Assembly (NCBI GenBank): GCA_039720395.1
Contig: CM077827.1
Location: forward strand, 20,879,117-20,943,116
Direction of reading: 5' to 3'
DNA length: 64,000 bases
Origin: Liquidambar formosana
Taxonomy: Eukaryota > Streptophyta > Magnoliopsida > Saxifragales > Altingiaceae
Under the pieces are notes generated by a model. It worked only from the letters and a program-made list of their open reading frames with translations. It was not told where the DNA came from and ran no database searches. Both the position numbers and the translations under genes were made by a program. This document shows positions 9,398 through 19,800 of this stretch, piece after piece. How positions within the stretch are numbered: the first letter of the stretch is position 1; each line of letters begins with the position of its first letter.

Positions 9398-10105
9398 GCC
9401 ATGTCAGCTTCAGCCCATTTTTGAACCCTTTCGACTTCCAAATGTGTTTCAGGGCTCAAATCAACTCCGATTTTGACGAAACGAAAGCCAAAACGACCGT
9501 GTTTCGAAGGGGAATGTAATTTGAGTCACTTGAGGGCGAGAAACCCTAGCCATGGCTGCATGGTTGGGTCCTACAAAGGTGGTTAACCGCTATGCCTCAC
9601 CATCGCTTAGCTAGGTATGCACATGGGGTCGCACCGAATGCTTTCCAATTCGAAATTCAACCTCCCTAAACACATTTGGGGATGAAATTAAGACTAATCA
9701 AGGTCACATGAGTAGTCATGGAGTGAAAATCATAAGCCAATTCGAGCTAACCCGAAATAGGTCTCTTAGCCAACCTGAGCCTTGTTGAGCCATTCTTATC
9801 CCGAACCTTCAATTCATCGAATTGAACCCACAAATACCTCAAATGCAATCATATGAACTCCAATTGGCAACTTGGAGATCATTTTCAAGGTCAAATGGAA
9901 AGTTTGTGATCAAAAAGACGATTATGCCCCTCAAGTCACAAAAGTTCTTATTAACCCTCAAGATCAACTCCAAATCGAACCAAAATTCATACACACCATC
10001 CTTAGGACCCTGGAAACTCAATGCAAAAGACTAGACTCAAAAAGGAAACAAAAAGACACATGCAATGACAAACCCTAGCTAAGGTGACAAAAATGGGGTG
10101 TGACA

Positions 10106-10119
10106 GAAGCCCCTCATTG
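10106..10119 (-). promoter_or_regulatory. Polypurine tract region of element Y
   Basis: On the minus strand, CAATGAGGGGCTTC lies directly before the 3' LTR. It is identical to the tracts of A and B. Confidence 0.8.
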
Positions 10120-10299
10120 GTGAGCAAGTTTCACTTGCAAGCCAATGACCAAAAGAACAACCCATTTTTGCCTAGGGAATTGACTTTGTCAAGACCCACT
10201 GGGGAAAAGAGGGTGAACATATCATTGAATTCTTCGAATTCATCATACACAAGCACAAAGGTATTCTTCATAAGTTCTACAGAACTCCTCTCATATTGT

Positions 10300-10800
10300 A
10301 TACCAGTTTCACTGGGGAACAAGATGAGGTATCCACAGCTTACATCGAACTTCGTTCGATGAAAGGTCTTCCAATTCTATGCCAGTGACAACTGGCGAAT
10401 GGTACGAGGTAACATTATGCCATCAAGGCCATCCCAAAATATGAGAAAGATACATCCTTCTCATATTCAAACCGTCAAGGTTATTACTCAATTATCAAGG
10501 TAATCACATCCCATACTGTACCAGTGACAACTGGTGAATAATACGAGGTATCCATAGCTTACATCGAACTTCGTTCGATGAAAGGTCTTCCCATACTATG
10601 CCAGTGACAACTGGCGAATAGTACGAGGTATCCATAACTTACATCGAACTTCGTTCGATGAAAGGTCTTCCCATACTGTACCAGTGACAACTGGTGAATA
10701 GTACAAGGTATCCATAGCTTACATCGAACTTCGTTCGATGAAAGGTCTTCCCATACTTTGCCAGTGACAACTGGCGAATAGTACGAGGTAACACCATGCC
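10300..10800. repeat. 80-bp tandem repeats near the Y 3' LTR
   Basis: CCAGTGACAACTGG recurs at 10521, 10601, 10681 and 10761, an exact 80-bp period; a diverged copy starts at 10382. Each unit also has CATCGAAC and GTTCGATG, a small inverted repeat. The sequence is unrelated to the 91-bp arrays of A and B. Confidence 0.9.
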
Positions 10801-11340
10801 ATCAAGGCTATCCCAAAATATGAGAAAGATACATCCTTCTCATATTCAAACCGTCAAGGTTATCATTCAAATATCAAGGTAAATCACATAACACGAGAAA
10901 GATCACGTCCTTCTCTTGCTCAAATCAATCAAGGTAAACACATACCACAGGAAGCCATCAAGGCTATCTCAAAACATGAGAAAGATACATCCTTCTCATA
11001 TTCAAACCATCAAGGTTATCATTCAATTGTTAAGGTAGTCACATAGCACGAGGAAGGTCACAACCTTCAATCAGGGTAAACACATACCATTGGGAAAGAT
11101 CGCATCTTTCAAGTCATCAAGGTAAACATAGGACGTGAGAAAGATTGCATCCTTTTCATATCAAACTCTCAAGGTGAACACATAGCATGAGAAAGATCGC
11201 GCCCTTCTCATAATCAAACCATCAAGGTAAACACAAGTCATGGGGAAGGATTGCATCTTTCAAATCATCAAGGTAAGCATGTAATCATGAGAAAGATTGC
11301 ATCTTTCTCTCACTAAGTCATCAAGACAAAGGTAAGCTTC
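10800..11340. repeat. Degenerate repeats with an ATCAAGGTAAAC core
   Basis: Irregular copies of ATCAAGGTAAACACATA followed by GAGAAAGATCGCATCCTTCTC-like blocks, spaced about 50-60 bp. They continue the 80-bp array towards the PMD gene. No coding support. Confidence 0.75.
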
Positions 11341-11750
11341 TACTTACCAACACTCAACAAATTCACCAAGTCATCTCACATGGAGGCTATTCATGCCTCA
11401 ACTCAAACATCAACTCATATAGGAGACACATTCTCCTCATGAAAGCAATCATTCACATGCATATAGGGAAGGTATCTTTATCCCAAATGACAACGAATCA
11501 TAGTGACATAGGAGGGAATTCATCCCTAACGACCAAAACCATATGCATAGAAAGGGTTGTTCAACCCTACTAGCATGCCATGCCCACACAAGGGCCATCA
11601 ATGCAATCTCTTTCAAATCATTTCATGTCAAACAATGTCAAGATATTCACTCATTTTTCAACCCAAAACAAGCTTGAGAATCCATCTCAAAGAAGGTTCA
11701 AAAGCGCGAATAGGCGAGCAAAAGCCAAACGAGCGCAACGGAGCGAGCAA

Positions 11751-11831
11751 GGGGGGGTGACCACCTGGCTGCTGGTGGCTTGCCGCCCAAGCCCAGGCGG
11801 CTTGCCGCCCCATGCTGGGCGGTTACCCGAG
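11751..11831. repeat. GC-rich palindrome upstream of the Y PMD gene
   Basis: About 80 bp with GGGTGACCACC and GGTTACCCGAG arms and two GGCTTGCCGCC modules. A TATA-like TTTTTAAAC lies at 11855-11863. The B copy of the gene has the same arrangement (32709-32789). Confidence 0.8.
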
Positions 11832-12128
11832 GCTAGGGTCCTCAAAATTCTGGGTTTTTAAACCCTTGACTCCCCATTTGTGCTCACACTCACCCAATTT
11901 CGAAAATTGAGAGTTTCTCTCTCTAGAAACTCATTCCATCTTCTCCAAACACTCACAAACACATTCTCAATCAAAGTTTCTCTTGCAATTCAAGTTGTGT
12001 GCATGAAATAGCATCAAGAACAAGTCATTCAACAACAAAAACAAGCATCAATCATCAAGTTGCAAGATCAAATTCATCATCTTTCTTATCAAACCCATTT
12101 TTCTCACATACAAGCTCAACCATCATCA

Positions 12129-14793
12129 ATGGCTTCTAGCAATGATTCCAACATCAAGTATCCATATTATGTGATCAAGAATACATACAAGGCACCAATC
12201 TATGATGCATCCCAAGACAAGGTGTTGCTTGAACCTAAGAAGCATCTCTCCTACCTCCATTCCCAACATGAGGTTAGTTCTTCCCAACTTAACATGTTTA
12301 TCATGAAATTTTGATTTCTATTGGATAAAATGCATTCCCATGATCTTCTTTTGATTGTTTCTATCATTGTTAAGCCAAGTTCATTGATTTGGCAAGGATT
12401 GAATGTGCAAAAAGCTTGTTTCCCAATGCTTGAGAAAAGATGCCCACCAAGTGTTTGATAAAATGCCAAAGAGACAAAAACATGTTCAATTCTTGAAAAA
12501 TCAATTGGTTTGCATTGTAGAACCAAGTCATATGGTCTTGGCAAGGATTTGATATACAAAAATCTTTCATTTCAATGCTTGAAAACAAGTTACACACCAA
12601 ATGTTCGATAAAATGCCCGAAAGGCAAAACCATGTTCAATCCTTACAAAATCAATGAATTTGAATACACAAAGTCATGGGCATTCATTTCTAATTCATTT
12701 CATGAATCAAAACCCATATTTTAAAACTTTTGGAAAACCATTTGAAATCAATTACCAATGCATGCCCAATATCTCTATGTTTTCAATGCTAATTCAATGC
12801 ACAATCTTTTGACATAGCCCGACTTCCAAAGTCTCCGTACAAGGACATCAATAAAGGGGCTCATCTCATGGTGGAGATATATGGAACATGCCCAACCACG
12901 TGCTCGCAAGATAGTAAAGAAGGCGGGTTTTGAGCCCTTCCTAGATGCTCTATGGAACGAGCAATGGGATAGGCAAGCATTATTTGCCTTGACAGAGCTA
13001 TGGTGGGACACCACCAACACTTTCCATTTTAGCTTCGGGGAGATGACCATGACCCCTAAAGATTTCACCATGATAACTGGGTTGAGCTTGAAAGGCAAGC
13101 GCTTGGACTACTATGAACATGCCAACATGGATCAAAACTACATAGTAGCTCTACTTGGGGTTGAAGCGGAATTAAGCCCAAAAGGTGTGCGCCGTACTTG
13201 GCTCTACAACACCTTTGCCACTGAGGAAGAGAGTGAGGGGACGGATCCCCAATACATTGTGAGAGCTTTCTTGCTCTACATGATTTCATGTACCTTTTTT
13301 GCGGGCACCAATGACATGGCTCGACTTGAATTGCTAGCTAGCATGGAAGATGTGAACAAAATTGGGAGATACAATTGGGGTGGAGCTGCTTTCGCAAACA
13401 TGTATCGCTCCATGACTGACATGTCCCGAGGAGTTGCAAAGAACTTTGGGGGACTTCCTTTCGTTTGGGAGGTAACAAAGAACATTCAATTCTCTATTAT
13501 TTCCCGAAACTTAACACACACATGATTTCTTCTTTTTCTTTGGTTTTCCACAGATATGGTACTACGAGTACCTGAACATGTGTCGCCCAACTCTTGCTAG
13601 TGATGCCATGTCATGGCCCATCCTTCAGAATTATGCTCCATCTTGCTTGGCTACAAGAGCCTCCAATCGACACGATTATGCCCATGCAAGGGCATATCTT
13701 GCTAGCTTGACTGTTGATATGGTAGAATCTTTTTTTTTTTTCTCCTTATCTTTTTATCTTTCTCTTTTCATTTCTCATTTCAAACTCAACAGGTGGAATG
13801 GGATCCATGGAGGTTGTGGGAGCATAGGCTTCCCGAGAAGTACTCCTCTTGTTTGGAGTTGACAAGCAAAAGGGTCCTTTTCGAAGGCCCCACAGGTAGA
13901 TGCTGGTATCTTGGGGAACGAGTCCTGAGACAAGTCCATGGAAACATGAATGCAGCTGTGACACCTTCCATGCCACCAAAGGACATGAGGCATACTAGCC
14001 ACCTAGTAGGGGATGAACTAGAAGAGGCTCTGAGGGGTTGGGATGCTGAGGGATTCACCTCCCCTCGCATAGAATACACTGCCTTTTGTCGACAATATCT
14101 GATGAATCCTAGGGTCACTGGTCTCCCACCTCAAGGGGTGAGCTCCCCACACTGTTAAACTCTTTTTTAAGATTATAAGAAAGACTCCATTTGACAAAAA
14201 TTTGAATTTCAGGGCCGACGGGCAAGGGGACACAGCTCCACAGTTGGATCTGCCACTGGGATGACTTACAATGACGAGGATGAGGACCTTGAAGGAAATC
14301 AACCTCCACCCCTCCCACAACTAAATTGGTATGTGAACTTGTGCAGTGGGACAAAATTTGTGAAGACTGATATTACCCATCCACCATTCGATGAATATCC
14401 CAAGATCGATCCATATTATGAGAATGTGAGTTCTAAACTCTTATCTTCTAGGAATTGGATTCTTTCATTATTGTTAACCATGTTTATACTTTCCTAGGTT
14501 CCACGGGAGTATGCCCAGGAATGCATTGAACTCAATGAAGGATTGAGGAGGGATCTTGTGCGAATGAGTTTAGAGAACTCAGTTCTGGAAGCACGCTTAA
14601 ATCCCCAAGTGAGTGATCATCTTATTAGCTTTCAACTAGGATTGGCACCATTACCCTCCTAACTCATTATCTTTGTTTGCAACAGGCATCATCGTCTAAT
14701 CCACCACAGGATATGCCCCCTCCTAGAGCACCTCGTGCAGGGCATGATGGAGCTGGGCCAAGTCGAAAGAGAAGGCCCACGGGAAATCATTGA
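12129..14793 (+). CDS. Plant mobile domain (PMD) protein, seven exons, carried antisense in element Y
   Basis: Predicted exons are 12129-12272, 12818-13471, 13554-13721, 13793-14137, 14213-14425, 14498-14608 and 14686-14793. They join in phase 0 at GT...AG borders into an open frame of 580 residues. Exon 2 holds the PMD core: W-N-E-Q-W-D-R-Q-A-L-F-A-L, then F-H-F-S-F-G-E-M-T-M-T-P-K-D-F and G-L-S-L-K-G. Exon 4 is tryptophan-rich and exon 7 ends with R-K-R-R, a possible nuclear signal. PMD proteins such as Arabidopsis MAIN and MAIL1 act in the nucleus in gene expression and transposon silencing, and PMDs are known inside transposons. All seven exon lengths match the decayed copy in element B except exon 3. 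The gene lies head-to-tail with the DUF7745-like gene and is antisense to gag-pol, so its introns would survive retrotransposition. Its role for the element is not established. Confidence 0.85.
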
Positions 14794-15044
14794 GTTTCAC
14801 TCACCTCTTGTTAGGAATGTTTGGAACTTACTATCTTCTTGTCATGTACTAATTAGGAATTTCAATTCCCAACCTTGAACCTTTATTATGGATACTTGAT
14901 GAATCTATGTTGAACTTTATTGCAATGATATGATCTTGTATTGTGTGAAAAATGGGCTTAAATCAAGCACAAAAAAGTCAAAACATCACAAAAGGGCCAA
15001 ACGAAGGCATAACAAGGCAAAAATGGGCGAAACAAGACGGCGGC

Positions 15045-15124
15045 CTCGGGTGACCACCTGGGGCTGGGCGGCTAGCCGCCTGGGCCCAGGCGGCTAGCCG
15101 CCCAGGCCTGGGTGGTCACCCGAG
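15045..15124. repeat. 80-bp GC-rich palindrome upstream of the Y DUF7745-like gene
   Basis: CTCGGGTGACCACC...GGTGGTCACCCGAG with two perfect GGCGGCTAGCCGCC modules around TGGGCCCA. Nearly identical to the palindrome in the Y LTRs. It ends about 90 bp before the TATA box. Confidence 0.88.
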
Positions 15125-15211
15125 CCCGAAGCGGTGTTTCGCCTGATTTTAGGAAACTTCCTATTTTGACGGGATTCCACCTTCCAAAACACGGATTTCC
15201 GAATTTTTTCC

Positions 15212-15218
15212 TATAAAA
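15212..15218 (+). promoter_or_regulatory. TATA box of the Y DUF7745-like gene
   Basis: TATAAAA, 50 bp before the ATG at 15268, as in the A and B copies. Confidence 0.65.
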
Positions 15219-15267
15219 GCACATCCAAGGGGTCTCAAACCCTACTAACATTCATTGAGAGAAAGTT

Positions 15268-16554
15268 ATGGAAGCCCTAGACAAGCTCTTGAGTGATTTT
15301 CTGAAGGTTATGAGTGCGGAGGCAAGGAAGGAGTTCAAGTGCTACTGCTTGGATCCATTGTTTTCTTTGATGCATGTGAAGCTTGAAACCACTCTTCTTA
15401 CTGCTGCTACATATTTTTGGGATCCCCAACTTCATGTATTCCGCTTCAACTATGAAGAACTATGCCCAACAATGGAGGAATTCTGCGCCTTGTATGGAGT
15501 TTCACCTGTGGGACCTTTCATCCTCCCTACTCCTCGCTCAAGTTACCTGATTTCCTTCTCCAACTTCCTTGGGATTTCTCAACAAGAGGCCTCCATATTT
15601 GTGAAGGATCATAAGGTGAATCTCATGGAAATAGCAACTTCCTTCTTGGCTCATGATAGCAAAGGTACCTTGGATTTCAACCTTCCTACTCAACATGCTC
15701 TTGCTTTCTGCTTGGTTGGTCGCTTCCTTATCTCCACGGGGACTCTCTATGTCCCTATTCAAATATGCGAACTGATCCCTTTTCTTCTTGAACACAACAA
15801 CCTGATTCCCATGGTGCTAGCCGAAACCCTCAATAGTTTAGACAAAGTTTATAATAACCCACAAGCCCCATTAGGAGGGAGCCCCATTCTACTGCAGATG
15901 TGGCTTCTTGAAAGGCTTAATTTCTTGTCTCCTGCCACCATTAATCCATACAAACCCCAACATTATTGTTGCCGTCGAGTTGAACTCCCTGGTCAATTTT
16001 CTTTGAGGGAATGGTTGGGCTACTTCCAAACTCTCTCATGGCGAAACATCAGGTGGTTTGTCTCCACATGGGGATGCAAGGAACAAATTCTTCTCCGAAC
16101 TTCTGGGTGTGCTATGGTCAAACTCATAGGGTTGAGGTCAACTTCATTCTATTGGACTTCAAGAATCCTTCGTCAAATGGGTGCCATGCAAACCATACCT
16201 ACTTCTGCGGTATTTGATCATTCTGTCGAACCTGTGGGCCCCACAATGGTTAAGTGGGCCAAGACTAGATGGATTGACCAACTGAAACTGACTCGAGTTG
16301 AAAACACTGATGGGCCTTATGTCATGAGCCCTGAATACAAGACATGGTTGAAGACTAGCTTGGGTGAAAGAGAAACCATTCGCAGGAAAAGGATTTATGA
16401 CCTTATCAAGGACACAAGACTTGGATTTTGCAGGGAAGACATTCTGGAAGCAGTGGAAGCAGCACATGCTCATGACTTGCGAAAGAAGCGCAGATTTGAA
16501 AGAAAAGAGAAGAAAACAAACCAAGAGACTCTGAAGAAAAACAAAAAGACTTGA
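15268..16554 (+). CDS. DUF7745-like accessory protein of element Y (428 residues)
   Basis: A single-exon, uninterrupted gene. The N-terminal half has W-D-P-Q-L-H-V-F-R-F-N-Y-E-E-L-C-P-T-M-E-E-F-C-A-L-Y-G, the middle is rich in hydrophobic helices, and the C-terminal 40 or so residues are highly basic. I recognise it as the family annotated DUF7745 in plant genomes, often near retrotransposons. Its F-x-F-x-x-x-E-x-x-x-T-x-x-[DE]-F signature resembles the PMD core of the neighbouring gene, suggesting distant kinship (inference). ATG 15268 was chosen because the TATA box lies 50 bp upstream and the A and B copies share the start. It is convergent with pol, 338 bp away. Decayed copies are in A (1372-89) and B (29230-28044). 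Confidence 0.85.
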   Translation: MEALDKLLSDFLKVMSAEARKEFKCYCLDPLFSLMHVKLETTLLTAATYFWDPQLHVFRFNYEELCPTMEEFCALYGVSPVGPFILPTPRSSYLISFSNFLGISQQEASIFVKDHKVNLMEIATSFLAHDSKGTLDFNLPTQHALAFCLVGRFLISTGTLYVPIQICELIPFLLEHNNLIPMVLAETLNSLDKVYNNPQAPLGGSPILLQMWLLERLNFLSPATINPYKPQHYCCRRVELPGQFSLREWLGYFQTLSWRNIRWFVSTWGCKEQILLRTSGCAMVKLIGLRSTSFYWTSRILRQMGAMQTIPTSAVFDHSVEPVGPTMVKWAKTRWIDQLKLTRVENTDGPYVMSPEYKTWLKTSLGERETIRRKRIYDLIKDTRLGFCREDILEAVEAAHAHDLRKKRRFERKEKKTNQETLKKNKKT

Positions 16555-16892
16555 AGACTTTTAGAAATAGGTTATCTATGGCATGTCAATAGTTCTTTAT
16601 CTAACATCAATAAATTGCTATGTCAATCAATCAGTTCTAAATGAATTGCCAATAATAATTCAATTTTGAGATTTGTTGTTGTGGTGTTGTTTGGACCGCA
16701 CCCAAGGTAACTTTATGGGCTGCCTACGTATCCCCATCCTTTTTTCATTTTTTCTTTTCTTTTTTTTTTTCATTTTTCTTCATTTTTCTCTTTTTTTCAT
16801 TTTTTTTTTAGGAATGGGGAATCAGGCCCTCGTAGTTCAAATGCCTTAACTTTTGCCTAGGCCGCCCTTATGGGTTTTCAACCTAGCAGGCC
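16555..16892. other. Spacer between convergent DUF7745-like and pol genes
   Basis: 338 bp with a T-rich stretch (about 16738-16811) and, next to pol, sequence also kept in element B at 6369-6440. The two transcription units end towards each other here. No gene is seen; it probably holds the 3' ends of both. Confidence 0.55.
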
Positions 16893-19800
16893 TTACACAT
16901 AGTACTTCTTCAATTGATCCAAATTGGTAGGACGAGCGAACTCAATTCCATCCAAATCCATGAGGCGAACAGCCCCTGCTGGTAATATTTCTTTGATAAC
17001 ATACGGGCCACCCCAACTTGGCTTGAACTTCCCTCGTGGATCAAAAATTAGAGCTCTGATTTCTTTCAACACCAAATCCCCTATCTTCAAACCTCGGTCT
17101 TTGACATGCTTGTTGAATGCTCTTGCAACCCTTCGCTGATATCCCTGCACATGATACAAGGCCCTCAATCGCCTTTCATCGAGCAATGCCAGCTCATCAT
17201 AACGGTTCTTAACCCAATCTGCTTCTGCTATCTGACTCTCCATAGCAACCCGTAATGACGGTACCTCCAACTCAATAGGCAAAACAGCCTCCATCCCATA
17301 CACCAAGGAATAAGGGGTAGCCCCTGTTGACGATCTCACAGATGTTCTATAGCCCCACAAGGCTAATGGCAACTTCTCATGCCAATCAGTGTAGGTGTCA
17401 GCTGTTTTCTGTAGTATCTTCTTAACATTCTTGTTGGCGGCCTCCACTGCCCCATTAGTCTGCGGGCGATAAGGGGAGGATAAATGGTGCACTATGTTGT
17501 ATTTCTGCAAAAGCTCCTTGGTTTCTTTCTGAAAGTGCTGACCATTGTCTGAAATAATCTCATGGGGTACCCCATACCTGTAGATGATGTTGAGCTGTAT
17601 GAACTGCGCTACCTTCTTGGCATTCAGGGTCTTGAAGGATGCTGCCTCTACCCACTTAGTGAAGTAATCGATAGCTACCAAGATGTACTCATGCCCATTG
17701 GAGGCTTTCGGCTTAATCTGCCCAATTATATCTATTCCCCACACTGCAAACGGCCAAGGTGATGACATGCTTGTCAAAGGCATGGAAGGCAAGTGTTGTC
17801 CATTAGCAAAGACTTGACATTTGTGACACTTCTTAACATGTGCATGGCAATCTCTCTCCATTGTAGACCAATAGTAACCCAACCTCATGATCTTCTTAGC
17901 TAGCATATAACCATTCATGTGCGGTGCTCCAACTCCTTCATGGATTTCACTAACAAGACGTTCGGCTTCTTCCTCAGTGACACACAACAGATGGACCCCA
18001 TCGTATGACCTTCGGTATAGCTTTCCTCCACACAAAACATAGTGACTCGCTAGCCTCCTCAGTGTTCTCCTATCAATGCGGGATGCTCCTTCAGGATACT
18101 CCCTTTCCTCAATGAATTTCATGATGTCATAGTACCAAGGATGGCCATCTTTCACTTCTCCTTCTCGAATAGAGCAGCAATACACAGGTTTTTCTCTACA
18201 TTCTATCACCAACGGTTTTACATTCCCACCATCCGGGATTTCCACCATAGAAGCTAGAGTTGCCAAAGCATCAGCAAATTGGTTCTTATTTCTTGACAAA
18301 TAATTGAACTCTATTTCCACAAATTCTTTAGTCAAGGCTTCTAAGTAAGCATGATACGGCAACAGCTTCTCATCACGAGTCTTCCACTCTCCCTTTATCT
18401 GGCAGATAATCAGTGCTGAATCTCCGAAAACTTCTAACTCTTTGATCCCCAGTTCTAGTGCAGCTTCCAATGCAAGGATGCAGGCTTCATACTCGGCAAT
18501 GTTGTTGGTGGCTTCAAACCCTAACTTAATCGCCAATGGTGTGAATGCTTCTTCAGGTGAGACTAGTAGAACTCCTATCCCATACCCTCTCTTATTTGCA
18601 GCTCCATCAAAGTATACTTTCCAACTCTTCTTTCCAATCTCCAGGACATCCTCATCGGGGAATTGATCATTAAATTGTTCTGATGACGCCACAGGGCAGC
18701 TAGCCAAGTAATCTGCAATGACACTTCCTTTTACTGACTTCTGTGTTACATACTTTATGTCGAATTCATTGAGAAGAATTGACCATCGGGCAGTTCTGTA
18801 GGACAAGACCGGCCTTTCTATCAGGTACTTCAGTGGGTCTATTCGGCTTATCAAGAAAACCTCATACGACATCATGTAGTGACGGAGTTTCTGAGTTGCC
18901 CATACCAAAGCCACACAAGCCTTCTCTATGGCATTGTACTTCACCTCATAGTCTGTCATCTTCTTGCTTAGATAGTAAATGGCATTCTCCTTTTTCGACC
19001 CCTCAAGGTACTGAGCTAGCATAGCTCCCGTCGCGGTTTCAGTGACCGTCAAGTATAACAATAACGGCTCACCTTGTCGCGGAGGAACTAGAATTGGTGG
19101 ATTACTCAAATACCTTTTGATGATCTCAAAAGCTTCTTGACATTCTTCGTTCCATACCTTCGGCACCCCCTTCTTAAGTAACTTGAAAATCGGCTCGCAT
19201 ACCATAGTCAAATTAGCAATGAACCTGCTTATGTACTGAATTCTCCCCAAGAACCCTCGAATCTGCTTCTCTGTGCTAGGCGGCTCCATCTCTACAATGG
19301 CCTTGATTTTTTCCGGATCGACCTCAATTCCTCTCTGAGTAATCATGAATCCTAATAGCTTGCCCGCAGTGACACCAAAGGCGCATTTCTGTGGATTCAA
19401 ACGCAAGTTGTACTTCTTTGCTCGCTCCAGGAACCTTTCCAGTGCCATGAAGTGTCCTTCTCGATCCACGGACTTCACGATCATGTCGTCCACATATACT
19501 TCCACCTCCTTGTGGATCATGTCATGCAGCAATGTTGTAGCAGCTCTTTGATAGGTAGCCCCAGCATTTCTCAAACCGAATGGCATCACTTTATAGCAAT
19601 ACGTTCCCCACTGTGTGATAAAGGCCGTTTTCTCCATATCTTGCGGCGCCATCTTTATCTGATTGTATCCGGAAAACCCATCCATGAAAGAGAGGAGCGC
19701 ATGTCCTACAGTACTATCTACCAATACATCAATGTGGGGCAAAGGGAAATCATCCTTAGGGCTTGCTGCATTAAGATCTCGAAAATCCACACACATCCTC

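Larger units (their letters stand above)
6793..10105 (-). repeat. 3' LTR of element Y (left copy)
   Basis: It starts TGTGGACC and ends GGTGTGACA on the + strand; transcription runs on the minus strand. It is homologous to the A and B LTRs. In transcriptional order it holds the U3 palindrome (9318-9397), the TATA box (9123-9130), a donor-like GTAAGC (8896), about four 180-bp repeats (8150-8860), a GTAAGT donor-like site (7629), U5 structured blocks (7251-7341 and 7043-7086) and two TGGCGACT motifs (6902 and 6842). Open frames inside it are shared with the other LTR and are not supported as genes. Confidence 0.93.

Noticed and set aside
12129..14793. PMD gene as an ordinary host gene flanked by repeats.
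   Set aside because: It lies inside the Y element between its LTRs, and element B has the same gene in the same place and orientation relative to its own LTR.
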